A stretch of DNA of 64,000 bases, from the NCBI GenBank assembly GCA_942159475.1, contig OW804095.1, positions 87,805,740 through 87,869,739 on the forward strand, read 5' to 3'. Within the stretch, counting starts at the first letter, position 1; each line of letters begins with the position of its first letter. The stretch comes from Sthenelais limicola (lineage: Eukaryota > Annelida > Polychaeta > Phyllodocida > Sigalionidae). Below the pieces are notes generated by a model. It made no database searches. It saw only the letters and a list, made by a program, of their open reading frames with translations, and was not told the DNA's origin. Of the stretch, positions 1 to 11,938 are shown one piece after another. A program made the translations under genes and the position numbers.

Positions 1-460
1 ACTTGCTGACCACCTGGCCGATCTAATTATTGTTCCATGCGCTAATTTAATCAGTTGGTAGGGGGGGAAGGGCAAGAGGGAAGGGGGGACCGCAAGCTTG
101 GGTTTAGGTTAAGGGAGGGAAGGGGGAAGGCAAGGGTCAATGCATGGCCTCAGCATGATGGGGAGCTGGGGTCAGTCTACCTGGAAAAGAAGGATTCTCC
201 CTTAGCCAATTAGAATGGGACAGTGCAGGGGGGAAATATTTTTAGGAACCTTTGTTTGTGAATAATTAAGTACAATGCTCAAGTATAAATAAAGCTGGAT
301 GCCAAGCCACTGGCACTCCTTGCCTGGGCTTGAGCTGACGACTACAACCAAACTCTTACTTCATTCTTCTGACTACTAGAATACCAAATCTCTGGGCAAA
401 TTGCTCTTAGTTTCTCATACTATACCCACCACAACAATACAAGAGAGGGTGGATATCATA
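1..460 (+). other. Possible LTR-element 3' remnant (polypurine tract plus LTR-like block)
   Basis: A purine-rich stretch at about 58-92 resembles a polypurine tract. It is followed by about 350 bp with a TATA-like TATAAATAAAG at about 286 and a C/A-rich end near 455. This order (polypurine tract, then promoter-bearing block) is what the 3' end of an LTR element looks like. No second copy lies in the window, so the LTR boundaries cannot be set. The call is an inference and could equally be unrelated intergenic DNA. Confidence 0.2.
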
Positions 461-1600
461 ACCCGGTGATAAACTTAACAAACAAATAAACACATTAAGT
501 GTTTAGAAAATCGCATTGAGCAGCTGTCAGGCTTGTGTGATCATGCTACTATGTTTATGCACTCCCCAGTCAGTCTAGGCACTACTCATGTCACTGACCT
601 AGGACGAATTGTTAGGTTTAGGGTTGATTTTGGTATGGATTAGTACAAAAGTGTGATAGGCTTTCTATTTGTACAAGGGGCTTGTTATATGATTTGAATG
701 ATCGATGTCCACCCAATCATGGGTGGGACAGTGATCCGTTATGCACTTGTCAATTGCAACCCCCACCCCACCCCCCACCCCCGGGTAGGTAGGGGAATGG
801 TAGGGGAATGTCTGAGAAAATATTCCCCTACCCAGGCGGAGATTTCCCTTAGTTTACAGCAATATAAAGTGGATGGGTAGGGGAATGTCCGCCAATACTC
901 ATTTTATACCTTGGTTTGCAAGAGAGGAATATAGCATTGTATAAAACATATATATATCAGATATATGGGTCAGATTTTCAGAAAATGTACAATTGGCAGC
1001 TGTACACATTTAGTAAATTCTGCTAAATTAGGCTGAAATTTGGTTAATACTTGGTAAATTCAAGTATATTTTGCATTGCATTGGTTCTACCAATCTGTTT
1101 AATTAGGTTTAACTGGATTGTGAATTTTATTTTTGTTTGAAATTTGGGTTATTTGAGAGAATTGGTGTAAGTGAATTGTACATTCTCTGAAAATCTGACC
1201 CATATATCATAACATATATCAGATGGTAAGATGCACTGGCTAAAGGGGGACCCACACATGAATTGACATGGGCCGATTTCAAAACAGAGCCGATTTCAGC
1301 ACTCCCAATGTTTAAAAATGTGAAATTGATAGGGCAGAGGGTGGGGGCAGTAGGCTTCCTATCACCAAAAGAGAGCCTAGATAGACTCCATTGATGAAAA
1401 AACAAACTCCTAGGGGTGTGGGGGGGCACGCATATACCTACAGGAGACTTGTGACATATCCCCTCCTCCATCACCCCTTACCCTAACCCCCTCAACAACC
1501 CCCTCCCATGAGCCCTCCCCCCACCCCCTGGTACCCCATACCCTAACCCCTACCCTAACACTACCTCCAACACTAAAGGATCTTGACATTTCTAGTATAG
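461..1600. other. Intergenic DNA with C-rich and GGTAGGGGAATG-like simple repeats
   Basis: No coding region is supported. A short C-rich run lies at about 761-785. The motif GTAGGGGAATG recurs at about 786-890. The stretch 1450-1565 is C-rich with scattered CCCTAACCCC units, which look telomere-like but are irregular and interrupted. Confidence 0.5.
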
Positions 1601-1611
1601 GGTACACTCAA

Positions 1612-2110
1612 ATTAGAGTACCCCATCATGTTAAGCACGTCATGTTCAAGCCTTACACTATTGAAACACTATATAGAGGGTGGTTGCAGCCTGTATAGTT
1701 CAAACATGACAGTCACTGGAATTGGGGTACCCCACTTGAATTAGTCCCACATCATGTTCAGCAAGTCGGGTCCAGGGATGACACTGTTGAAACACTATAT
1801 ATAGGGGGCATGTGCTGTCCAAAACACTGTGTGGGCTGGAGTCATGGAAGTGGGGTACCCCACGTGAATTAGAGTCCCCCATCATGTTCAGCATGTCATG
1901 TTCAAGCCTGACACAATTGAAACACTATATAGAGGGTGGTTGCAACCTGTAGAGTTCAAACATGACACTTAGTGGAATATATTCCCATATAGTTCAGCAA
2001 GTCATCTTCAGACATGGCACTCATGAAACACTATATAGGAGGTAGTTGCTGTCCACACATGTATAGATAGTGGTTGCAGTTTGTATACAGTATGCCTTTG
2101 TAGCTGCTGT
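1612..2110. repeat. Degenerate tandem repeat, unit about 120-130 bp
   Basis: Blocks starting near 1628, 1752, 1884 and 1990 share the same order of motifs: CATCATGTTCAGCA, GACACTATTGAAACAC, TATATAGAGGGTGGTTGC, CAAACATGACA and GGGGTACCCCAC. Copies are diverged and the last is incomplete. No ORF spans them. GGGGTACCCC is a short palindrome present in at least two copies. Confidence 0.7.
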
Positions 2111-2189
2111 CCAAAACACTGGGGGGGGGGCTAGTTAGGGGTTGACTCTCTCAAGGGGGTCCACACATGGCTGATTCTAAGCTGATTTG

Positions 2190-2330
2190 TATATACATGA
2201 GTATATATCATATATACATATATGAATGAATACATATATGAATGAATGTATGTATGAATGAATGCATGGGTGTATGGATGTATGCATGGTATATGAATGT
2301 ATGCATAGGTGTATATGTGTATGCATGGGT
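2190..2330. repeat. TATG/GAATG-type microsatellite
   Basis: Imperfect runs of ATAT, TATGAATGAATG and ATGTATGCATGG units, a low-complexity purine/pyrimidine alternating tract. Confidence 0.7.
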
Positions 2331-3110
2331 GTTGATGATGTTTAGAATTCAGATCTGATTAATGAAAATTCAAAAATATTTTTTCTCCAGCTCTACAGAG
2401 CTATGTCAACCAAAAACACCATTTGCAAGACTTTTTTTTATGATGGCCCTTATATTTTTGCAATATTAATTTAAGATATAATCATTCTTTGTAACCATCT
2501 CATATATTTGCTATGTTAGTTTGTCCAAAAAAAGTGTCCTCTGAAAAAATTTGCCCCAGGGGGCTCGGGGATTTACAGGAATTTCTTGCCCTGGGGGGTC
2601 GGGGATTTCCTCAAATTTCCCAAAAGGCCAAGGACATTCCCCTACCTACCGGGGGGGGGGGGGGGTTGAAATTGACAAGTGCATTACCTCAACGCATATG
2701 GGGAATGCAATTAAAATTGGTCATTGTTTACATTTGAGTTTAGGTATTTATAAAGTTCGGACATGCATGTGAATCATCACTAAAGATGGTAAACGATATT
2801 TGATCATAAACATTGTTTACTGTGATAACAGCAGTTTTTCTATAATATGTGTGAACAATTCTGATAGTGATGAGGTAACGCCAACCAGTATTGATTGTGG
2901 TGATGCCCGTGAAGCAACTGCATGGTTGTTGCCTGTAAAGTGGTTTTCTTAAATATATATTCCTAACTTCTATGCAATTTTCTTTGTGAACAATTGGAAT
3001 TAATGTCTCCAAATGCCACTGTAAAATAATTCCTTAAATAAACGGACCCACCAATGCCCCCTTACCCTCACTTGGACAGCAGGTTTTAGGAAACTCATGA
3101 AAATAACAAA
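2331..3110. other. Unannotated intergenic DNA with a G homopolymer
   Basis: No gene is recognised. A G run of about 16 bases lies at about 2651-2666. Short open frames here have no recognisable domains and are not reported as genes. Confidence 0.5.
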
Positions 3111-3114
3111 TCAA

Positions 3115-3690
3115 ACTTGGGGACCTGACTACATGCAGAGGAGTGGGAGAGTGAAGAAGAGGGGTGGGAGAGGGCGGGGGTATTGGTGAGGGGGAGGGGA
3201 GGAAGAGGGTGTGGGAGGGGAGAGTGCAGCAAATGGAGAGGGTGGAGAAATAGAAGAGGGGGAAGGGGAGGGAAAGAAGAGGGGCAAGGAAAAGAGGAGG
3301 GGAGGGAGAGGAGGTATGGGAAGGGACAGAGGGAAGGGAGAGATAGCAAGGAGGGGGAGTATGAGGAAGAGGGGAAGGAGAGTGGGGTATCGGAGATGGG
3401 GTTGGGAGAGAAAAACAGGTATGAGAGACAGAGAAAAGGCGGAGGGAAAAGAGGGAGAGGGGGAAGTATGGGGAGAGAGGGGGACCAGAGGGAGAGGATG
3501 TAGGTGAAGGGAAGAGGGAAGGGAGAGAAAGCAAGGAGGGGAAGCATGAGGAAGAGGGGAGGGAGCAGGGGGGGGGGGGTGGAATCGGAGATGGGGTTTG
3601 GGAGAGAAGAACAGGTATGAGAGACAGAGAAGAGGCGGAGGGAAAAGAGGGAGAGGGGGAAGTGTGGGGAAAGAGGGGGACCGTCCGGAG
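3115..3690. repeat. Long polypurine (G/A) tract with an internal duplication of about 190-200 bp
   Basis: Nearly 600 bases of the + strand are almost only G and A. Within it the block at about 3400-3490 recurs at about 3595-3685 with few changes; both contain ACAGGTATGAGAGACAGAG followed by GGCGGAGGGAAAAGAG. The open frames through this tract on both strands are products of the composition, not genes. Such tracts can form triplex DNA; that is inference. Confidence 0.8.
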
Positions 3691-6600
3691 GACGGGTACT
3701 TTGCTAGTTAGTTTAGACCACACAGTCGGCGATTTTCGCAGACCTTCCCTGATCGCCAGCTAGGATTGTCCCAAATATCAACCTATAAATGTGATGTGTC
3801 ACAGGAAAATAAGTGACAAGTTGCAAAACATAGATTTTGAGATATCATAATATTTGAAATGATGAGATCAAGTCAATTCCAATGATACTAAACATTAGGA
3901 CATCCAATAAGTACTTCTATATTTTACAATATGTATACAATATACGTTTCCATGAATATAATTTCAAATCCTAGATAATTTCGAAGATTAAATTATCAAC
4001 CTTGAAGACAAAAGTTACACTGGGCTAAACTGAAAGGGCAACTCAAGTCAAGAGAGAACTGGGTCGAGTTGTAGTTATTAATCAGACGAATACAAAAAAT
4101 GTTAAAAGAGGAGAATTTAGCTGAAAGATATGTGAAACGAGAGAGCATGAAATGCTGAGTAATAAAAAGATTCTAGAGTATATTAATACTCAACGATTCA
4201 GGATATTATAATGAATTTGTATTTTATATGCTATTTGTGTTTAAAGTGGGCCCAAAAAATGTAGAAAATGTATATATACAGTAGTGTCAACCTGATTTTG
4301 AGGTATTAATGTGGGCACAGCGATAAGGAGAAACTTAAATACAATGTACATAAAAACTAAAGATGATTCTCCCCATTTATGTTCATCGTTTATGGTATGT
4401 AATTAATTATATCCGAGCTTAAACTTTGAATTATTGAATGCATAATTACAGTTTACAGGCATCCTTTACAAACTGTGTTTCTGCTTTACAGCCATCACAA
4501 ATTTAGGTTACGGGGATCACCCATGAAAATAAAAACACATCTTACACATTTCCTAATGATATATCTTCAGTTAAAGTAAATGCAGTATTCCTCCTTGTAT
4601 TGTGCCTCAAACAGCGTATAAAATAATAGCATATATGAATAGAAAAGGTGCTAAAACTTAGCAAACAGTTTTGAATGGGAGACTCCAAATCACCATTATG
4701 TGATGAGGTAACGCGCATTACGCGGATCACTGTCCGTACCTACCTGTGCCAATGATCGTATCCCCACGATGAGGGTTCCTAGAGTGTGGGCGATCATGCA
4801 GTATTTACTGACATTGTTGAATTAAAACGTTCATAACGCGGCCATTTTTTCAACTATGTTAATCAAACTTATATCATTCGATAGAGAATTTAATTCTCTA
4901 TATAATGGTGTGCTTCTTATTATGTATTTTTATGATCATGGTACCAGAATCACGGGTGGATTACCGATTGCGTGGGTTCACGCAGCTTTCACTCAGTGTG
5001 AATTTGTTGACATGCTTCGTGGAGAGCCAAGAGCCAAGGCTCCGCAAAGCATATCAACAGAGCTATTTTTAGACAACTACATTTTTATGGTACGCATACC
5101 ATAAGTATATTTTTATTGCACCCCACTCATTGCACCTCTCAAGAGGGATGTGCATATAATAAATATGCTGTTGTGACATCTTATTTGTCTTATAATTATG
5201 GACTATAGTCCCTGTGTGACTAGTGTTGGTAAGGCTCAGTATACTGGCTCAGTATACTGGTCTCCAAAGCTGGTGTTTGGTAATTAAAGGATGATAACCT
5301 GAGTTAGTCTTTATTCACTACACTTTTACCCTACCTGAGTTAGTCTTTATTCACTACACTTTTACCCTACAATTAAGTAATCCATATGTGATGTGTTTCA
5401 GGAAAATGAGACACAACTCGCAAAAATGGATTTTTAGATATGATCATATTTGAAAAGATGAGATCAAGCCGATTCCAATGATAGTAAACACAACGAGACT
5501 AGAGGTTGGTAAACATAATCAATCCAATAAGTAAGATGGCGAAGGATATGATACAGAGCGTAATTCAATGGAGGTGTGTGTGAGAGAGAATGAAGCAGAT
5601 CTGTCAGTGTTCCAGAATAGCACTATAGGGGGCGCGGCGGTTGCTGGTAGATTCGATATTAGGAATATAATAGCAGATCTGATAGAAACTCAAAATATAA
5701 AATTATGGAATATTAAAGGGTAGAAGCCCTAAATAACCTTTTTTCCTTGAGTGTGCGCTTGAAGGGATTAGCAAAAATAGCAAGTGCAGTTCCTGCTCTA
5801 ATGACCAATTATGTGGTTTGTAACAACGGCAAGCAGCTAGGCATCATGTGTCAGCGTCGCTGATTGGTCGTTCGCTGTAGGGTGGTCTGAAATTTAAGTC
5901 TATGATGAATCGATAGATGTTATTGGATGCTGGCCTGATTCATCTAGGGGTTTAGTCTTTCTTTCGTATTGAATTTAGCCACTGTGACTTCTCGTCAAAT
6001 GCAATCTACCCTTCATATGAATTTGATATGAAAAGTATTTCATTCATGATATGAATTACACAAAATGCTGTTTTTATCACAACCTGGGGCATTTGATGAG
6101 ATCGAGAGTGATTACAATGACATACTATATGGAAAAAGCCTGACAAAATAATACTCATTACTTTCAAATATCATTATTTTTGGGGTTTATGGAATCGTTA
6201 ATAAAATACAAGAATAAACCGCTACCTTCATATACCTTCATATATCAGTGTCTAAACCTAAAAACCTGGCGCGGCGTCTTTTGTTTTTAAAACATTTCTT
6301 CTTATACTCATTTCAGCAAAATACAATCTGTAAAACGTTAGTTTCGATTCGACAATAGTCAAATTCGCGTCCATATTTAAAATATATTATATAATATAGA
6401 AACCATAGGCACAGGTTTTGTTACATAATTTCACATTTGAACGTATGGATGTATGTTTACTGCAAGATACTAAAAAGATATACATAACGAGCACCAACTT
6501 ATACCAATTACCGGTATTACCGTATAATCAATGTTGACCATGTGTCTCCAATAATTCACGATTCAATTTTACAGCAGCGACACTAGTACCGGTAGTATAA

Positions 6601-7315
6601 ACTACAATTGATTGTAATCAAATCTTATTTCATTATAAATTACGCACTGTATTATGTTGGACAAAAACAGACGAGGAAGAGGTAATTTTTAATCGATATC
6701 AAATGGATCGGTAGGACAGTGGAGCTATATAGTTAAGACCAAACGAGCTATTTGCATGCTTGCGCTGATTGCTTTCCTACAGCTTTGATGTTGTGCCTTT
6801 GCTTCACTACAGGCTTATTCAGCTGCAGAAGGACATAAATAAAGTAATGATACAATCATGGGTGACGTTTCTCATATCTTAGCTGCACAATGTGTCTGAA
6901 CCACCAATATAAAGTCTAGAAATAATAAAGCATTGGATGGAAGACATGTTGAATCTATCTGGCATAGAATAGTTAGTCTATGTCAGATTGAACCTCCATC
7001 AACAAATGAGATGAGTATTGTTCCTTTTGAGGTGCAGGGGATGCCACCCTGTATTGCTTTGACTTCGTGGGACTGTGGTCTCTTTCATGGCAAAGGCACT
7101 TATTTCATTCTATTATCTTGTATATTATATTTCATATATCTGTAGGTGTCCGCCCAATATCATCTATACTAACGCAGACGAAACTATAAATACATGTACT
7201 CAAGTATATCAAACTTGCTTTTAGAAGATCGGAGCAAGAACAAGTAAACAAATTCAGTCAAGTATGGTTCAATTTCAAGCAATCATTTCTAGATCATGTT
7301 CAACTTCAATCATCG
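3691..7315. other. AT-rich intergenic DNA with dispersed and local repeats, no gene seen
   Basis: No coding region is supported. Two diverged direct copies of a segment of about 150 bp lie at about 3785-3935 and 5385-5545; both contain GTGATGTGT, GATGAGATCAAG and CCAATGATA in that order. A 36-bp unit with AGTTAGTCTTTATTCACTAC is duplicated in tandem at about 5298-5370. A 14-bp unit GGCTCAGTATACTG is doubled at about 5236-5263. Confidence 0.55.
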
Positions 7316-7319
7316 TTCA

Positions 7320-8410
7320 AATGTACAGTGTTTTAGCTTGGTTCTTAAAAATCTTAGTGTCTAAGGTTCGGTGGGCCACCGTTGGGAGTCTATTCCAGGA
7401 AGTAGGAATCTTGAGATGATTTGTGTTATTACATTACAGGCAATTACATATTTAATACAGAATTGACGAGAAGAAAAAAACGAAAAAACGTAGTGACCAC
7501 CATGAACGTGTTCGCACCTCGCCTTTAAAAAGAATAATAATCAATATTGTAACTGTATACTGCCGAACACAAATGTGGACGGAAAGAAATGAGATTACGC
7601 TAAAATACATCAAACATCCCTATTAATATATCACCTCTTATCGTATCTGGCATAATATTCCACAGTTTTCTTCTCTTAAAATAGATACTACCTCTAGTCT
7701 TTTCCTGTGTAGGTCTTGATATTTTCATCATATTCACTCTGCGATTCCTGAGGTTAATGTGTTCAAAAGACAAAGTGTCATACGTACGGCGTCGATCATA
7801 TCATTTCAGACACTTTCAGAAGTGTTTTCGAGTGGAAGAATTTTTTACTTTTGTATCAGTTCATTTTTGGTCATCTCATTTCCAAAAGGCACTCTCAGCA
7901 CTTTGTTTCAGGACTCAGGACTCAGGAATAAGACCAGTTGAAATTATTCTATTCAGAAGATTTGTGAAAAACAAGGCACAGGTGCTCATAGCAAGCTTCA
8001 GTATTCTGGTTTCAATTTCGGTGAACCCAGAATTTTGTTGTACATCCAGATTGCTTCGTCAATACCTAGGTTTGTCAAAGATCACTGGAAGACCGATATA
8101 TGCCGGGTTTGTGGGAAAACAGGGATTATCATTTCCTATACCTGCAAAGAATTTATTTGCATGAATCAAAGCGCCCAGCCCAGTTAATAAATCAATAGGA
8201 GTTCTAAACTCGCTTATATTCCTACTATCTCTTCCAACACCTGGTTCATAGATCACCTCTCTAGAATTCTCTTTTCTTCCGAGTAATGACTCATCTAACT
8301 TCTTTTCGAAGATTTTTTAGCCCGGTTCCAATCTGCAATAGCTTTAGTTTGAAGCACATACCTGAATGCCCTGTCCTTTTCTCTCACCAAAATTCTGACC
8401 TCAGTGTCAA
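7320..8410 (-). pseudogene. Decayed LINE (non-LTR retrotransposon) remnant
   Basis: On the - strand, reading from about 8410 down, a conceptual translation gives VREKDRAFRYVLQTKA, a pattern typical of the linker between endonuclease and reverse transcriptase in CR1/Jockey-like ORF2 proteins. Next comes a segment with ANKFFAGIGN (8090-8290). The reverse-transcriptase core is missing. At about 7620-7770 and 7330-7430 come two C-terminal-like pieces, the last with PTSWNRLPTVAHRTLD, which parallels PYSWNRLPAEAHRLLD in the LINE at 59853-61154. Frames shift between the pieces. It is a dead internally deleted copy. The family assignment is by motif recognition only. Confidence 0.6.
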
Positions 8411-9907
8411 TGTTCCCCGATCATAGAGGAAGTTGTACAGTGCTAATGCATCGCCGATGGCGGAATGTGGCGATGCTTCTTGCTTGGGTTTTTATGCAAG
8501 CATAATTGATTAATTATGCCATTGTCGCCGGTCGGTCAAGCTCTTTTCACAAGAAACATGAGACGAACCAGACACATCTAGTCCGTCTTCCTGAGCTGAA
8601 CGGTCTGCGTCCGACTGAGGAACATAAACAGAATCCTCGGATGCCGCAGGCTCCTCCTCTCCAACAGAGGTATTCATAAGTCTGTTAAACAACAAGCTCA
8701 TCTTCCTCACGGGAGAAGAGAAGAGCGGGGGCACTGCCGACAGAGACACAGCGCTACTACCCGGCACGGGTGTAACACCTACAAAACCAGGAGGAGCGAT
8801 GGGAGCATTACCCGCAACTCGACCAAGCACTCCGGGAGAGCCCTGTGCCACAGCTGGGTTTTCCCCTAACAAGACTGATGTTCGCCGCTGCGCCTCAGGC
8901 TCTCTGTTTGTTGACAGAGGCGTGAACCCTGTCATCGCATGAGGACTATACATAGGCAGAGGCACTGCCCGACCTGACTGCTGCTGCTGCAAAGCTTGCT
9001 GCTGCAACTGCAGTGAGCGCTGCAAATGCCGCTGTTGCTCCAAGGACTGCTCCAATTGCTGCCGCTCTAAATGCTGCTGCTGCAACTGTTGCTCCTGCAA
9101 CTGTTGCTCCTGCAACTGTTGTTGCTCCAACAATTGCTGTTGCTCCAACTGCCTATCCAACTGTTGTTGATGCAACTGCTGAACGGGCAACTGGGCCATA
9201 GTCTGTAACATCATAGGGTTGAAACGCCTAGGCGAAACAACGTTCATCTGTACATTAGGATTCATTACTGAATCCCAACTATCACGGGCTGGAGTTGACT
9301 GCAAACACTCCTTTACCACTACCGCTTTAAGTGGGGTAGTTTCCACGACTGCAGCAGTCGCTGGCGCAGTTGAAGTAATCTGCGGCAACGTCTGCGGCAA
9401 CGTCTGCGGCAACTGCTGTTGCAACTGCTGCTGCGGCAACTTCTTAGGGGACGACTGCACCAAAGCCACAATAACTTCCTCATTCGTTGGCGGTGCCTGA
9501 ACAGCTTGCCCCTGAGGAGTCGCAACATGCGACTTCATGAAAGAAGCAGCATGTTGCTGGAGCAGATCAGACATGATCATCTCCAGGTCCGACTTCCACA
9601 CAACATCAGATTCAACGTCCTCCTTCACCTTTTCAGCTTTTTTCCGTTTCTTTTCTGGCTCACCCTCACCGCTTTCATAAGCAGTCAAGCGACACCTCAG
9701 ATCAAGGATGGTTTCCCTTGATAACCTATCCTCTCTCTTATAGTAGTCCAGCTGCCTGGTAAGATCCTCAATGCGGGCACGCATAGCGGGGATCTCTGCA
9801 GCCGCGGCTCTGACTTCTGCAATGTCGGCTACTGGGGCCAAAGCAGTTTGCACAGCCGACCTCACTGCTTCCAACGAAACATTCACAGCCTGATTGATAG
9901 AAACAGA
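8411..9907 (-). mobile_element. Dispersed fragment of the gypsy-like element, ORF3 3' half
   Basis: The segment is nearly identical to 17099-18536, the 3' half of the third ORF of the LTR element. Homology begins abruptly at GTTCCCCGATCATAGAGG in both places, with unrelated flanks to the left. It ends at about 9907, where an inverted pol fragment is joined. The copy has two fewer 12-bp LPQT-coding repeats, and about 100 bp at the coding 3' end that the main copy lacks. Confidence 0.85.
8510..9886 (-). pseudogene. Truncated copy of the LTR element's ORF3 (coiled-coil, Gln-rich protein)
   Basis: A 458-codon open frame that matches the C-terminal half of the ORF at 17202-19907. It starts within the sequence after AVNVSLEAVRSAVQ. 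It has a heptad-like region (about 20-70), a lysine/glutamate basic-acidic patch (EKKRKKAEK, about 78-90), LPQ/QQL repeats (about 150-175) and a long Gln/Leu tract (about 235-305). Its C-terminus is longer than in the main copy and includes SVYVPQSDADRS, so the main copy has probably lost about 100 bp here. It lacks the zinc-finger half. No enzyme motif is visible and the function is unknown. The 5' end is fused to unrelated DNA, so it is a pseudogene. Confidence 0.75.
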
Positions 9908-9911
9908 AAGA

Positions 9912-10070
9912 GAAACTGTTAGCTGTTTTAACTTATTTATCTAAGTTTCAACACTATATCATTGGCCAGCATGATTTTAAACTTAGAACTGACCATGTTT
10001 CACTTCGGTGGCTGATGAATTTCCGTGACCCGTCTGGTATGCTTGCAAGATGGTTAACCATCCTGCAACA
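9912..10070 (+). pseudogene. Inverted fragment of LTR-element pol (RNase H region)
   Basis: The segment is the reverse complement of about 22790-22950 in the pol gene of the LTR element, the RNase H region just after the reverse transcriptase. Pol is coded on the - strand there, so here the fragment lies on the + strand, opposite to the ORF3 fragment it abuts. The junction at about 9905-9915 shares a few bases (AGAGA) with both partners, which fits a microhomology-mediated or template-switch join. Confidence 0.8.
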
Positions 10071-10074
10071 TCCT

Positions 10075-11050
10075 TAGTGGAGGCATTTTGCCTATAGCCT
10101 CCTTGGTATGGAGATAGTAAATTATTGTTTTCCACAAAGGTTTGTATTTGGTTGTTGACATGTTTTTCCAAGATTTTACCAATTATGTGAGTAAAAGATA
10201 TTGGCCTTAGATTGGTTAGATGTATAGCATTACCTTTCTGGGGTATTTGTATCACAGTAGCTTGTTTCCACCTTAATGGCATTATACATCGTATGACAGA
10301 TAGGTTGAGTAAGTAAATTAGTTGCGGTTTTATGGCCCTGAACAGTAAGTTGAATACCTGCATTGGTATTTCATCACAACCAGATGACTTGTAAGGTAAT
10401 AGACTATCTAATAGTTTATATATCGTCTTTCTTACGGTTTTGGTGTTTAATTCCCTATATCGATTTATCTAATATTTTAGTCAGCGATTGATTACTTATA
10501 GCTTCATATGGTATTTGTTCCATAAGTTGGCCATTAGGAGCTTTCGGTCCAAGTTCAAAGTTGTTAACACAATTAGGTGGAAGTGCCACCGTTTTGGAGT
10601 CTATGTTAGCAAAGAATTTGTTGATAATATTTGGGACATCCTTGGCATATGCCATGGAGTCCGTTTCCGGGTTTATAACCTTAGAGATTTATTTGGATTT
10701 ATTTGGATTAAATAGTCATTAAGTATTTGCCAGAATTTCTTATAATCATATTTATGTCTGTCAAGTTGCTCTCTAAAGTAGTAACTTCTGGTCTGTTTGG
10801 TTTTGATATTGGCTAAGTTTCTAAAGTATACAGCCCAAATTCTGAATGCTTCGTTTTTGGTCTGCCTATATTTCCTAAAATTGAAATCCCTTTTATGAGC
10901 TAGATTTAGCAGTTCATTGGAATACCATGGTGGTTTTTCTTTCTTAGCTTTGTATTTTCGTTTCGGGCAGAGTTTGTTAGTTATGCCTTGGAGTATCTTA
11001 TACAGTATGCTCCAGACTTTGTTTTGGTTGGTATATTCATAGATTAAATT
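10075..11050 (-). pseudogene. LINE remnant: linker plus reverse-transcriptase N-terminal part
   Basis: Reading the - strand from about 10985 down, the translation gives PPWYSNELLNLAHKRDF and KKFWQILNDYLIQ, typical of the endonuclease-RT linker of CR1/Jockey-like LINEs. At 10455-10655 follows a segment with INKFFANIDSKTV. At about 10363-10080 comes the start of the RT domain, with KSSGCDEIP, NLRPISFTHIIGKILEK and GGYRQNASTKD. Frames are broken at several places. Everything from the RT palm onward is gone, where it is joined to the inverted pol fragment. It is more diverged from the two larger LINEs here than they are from each other. Confidence 0.75.
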
Positions 11051-11550
11051 CTAATTGTTTATTTTATTAATCTCCATCTCAATCATAATGTGATTTAGGT
11101 TTGTATATGACCGAGCTTGAAAATTGCATTTGGCATATTTTTTTTATAATTTTGTCTTTCTTAAATAGGCGCCGGGCCTTGAATAAGTGCCGGGGGCAGA
11201 GCATGATTTACCGATAAGCGTCGGGCCTTGAATAGGCGCCGGGGTTAAGCTATCATATGTATCAAAACAAATGATGCAATACGATTTGGACTTGTCACTA
11301 TAATTAGCTGTAGTGGCAATGATTTATCAGAAGATATTTGGCGAGGACAATGGCCGGGTCAATGTTTTTTCGGTCATGGATCATCAAAATTAAGAGCGGG
11401 GTTGTGGTCTTGATGTGAAAATAATTGAAAATGGTCATGATGCAGAAGGTCGGTTTGTGTATGTCATTTTAGAATTTAATGGAATGTAGATCTGTATTGT
11501 GTCTCTTTATTTCTCCAATGCTAAGAAACAGAAATTTTTAATGGTGTCTC
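11051..11550. other. Unannotated DNA with a short GGCGCCGGG-type duplication
   Basis: No gene is seen. At 11166-11243 the motif ATAGGCGCCGGGCCTTG and close variants occur three to four times within 80 bp. Confidence 0.5.
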
Positions 11551-11579
11551 GAACCTGTGACCCTGTTCTCCTTGGACCG

Positions 11580-11610
11580 AAGCAGAGGAGACTTCTTAAA
11601 GTCTCCTCTG
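11580..11610. other. Subterminal hairpin in the KDZ inverted repeat
   Basis: GCAGAGGAGACTT, a three-base spacer and AAGTCTCCTCTGC form a perfect 13-bp stem. The same hairpin is preserved in the right inverted repeat at about 58077-58107. Palindromes close to the ends are plausible transposase binding sites; that is inference. Confidence 0.7.
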
Positions 11611-11934
11611 CTTGAAGCACCCGCGATCTCCTTAATTTGTCCCCTGAGCGACCCAAGCGGTTTGGTCTCCATGGAGGTATTGGGCTCCCGGGAGACCGCT
11701 TGTGCGCTCCTAGTGGACTTTTCGCACAACATACACGATGTATATATTGCACTCCACCTGGCGGATATGTCCTCAACATAATAACCATTGACTTAATGCC
11801 CCATCTTCTTACCAGATGGCAGCACTAAACGCCCTGGAAATCGCAATATAGCGTAATGTAGGTATGGATACAATAACGTAACAATCCATTCACTATTCAA
11901 TTTCTATCCAGTTTGTTTATTTAAATGAAGTAAA

Positions 11935-11938
11935 CGTA
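11935..11938. other. Target-site duplication CGTA (left copy)
   Basis: CGTA directly precedes the 3' LTR here and directly follows the 5' LTR at 27731-27734. A 4-bp duplication fits the 4-6 bp range of Ty3/gypsy integrases. Confidence 0.7.

Larger units (their letters stand above)
11551..11938. repeat. Left inverted repeat of the KDZ unit, outer part
   Basis: This is the reverse complement of about 57750-58136 with scattered substitutions. The repeat resumes at 27731 after the inserted LTR element. The outermost shared bases are GAACCTGTGACC. It carries an internal hairpin near its outer end. It has no coding capacity. Confidence 0.85.

Noticed and set aside
1450..1565. Interstitial telomere (CCCTAA units)
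   Set aside because: Only scattered CCCTAACCCC units within a C-rich stretch, with no regular hexamer array.
3034..3723. Long open frames on both strands with Ser/Pro/Leu or Gly/Arg/Glu repeats
   Set aside because: They follow from the G/A-only composition; no domain, and both strands are open at once.
7757..8164. 135-codon + strand frame
   Set aside because: It runs antisense to a LINE remnant and has no domain of its own.
11535..11565. tRNA-like B box at the KDZ end (GGTTCGAGACACC on the - strand)
   Set aside because: No A box or cloverleaf, and the right end reads GGTTCTCATT instead, so the match is chance.
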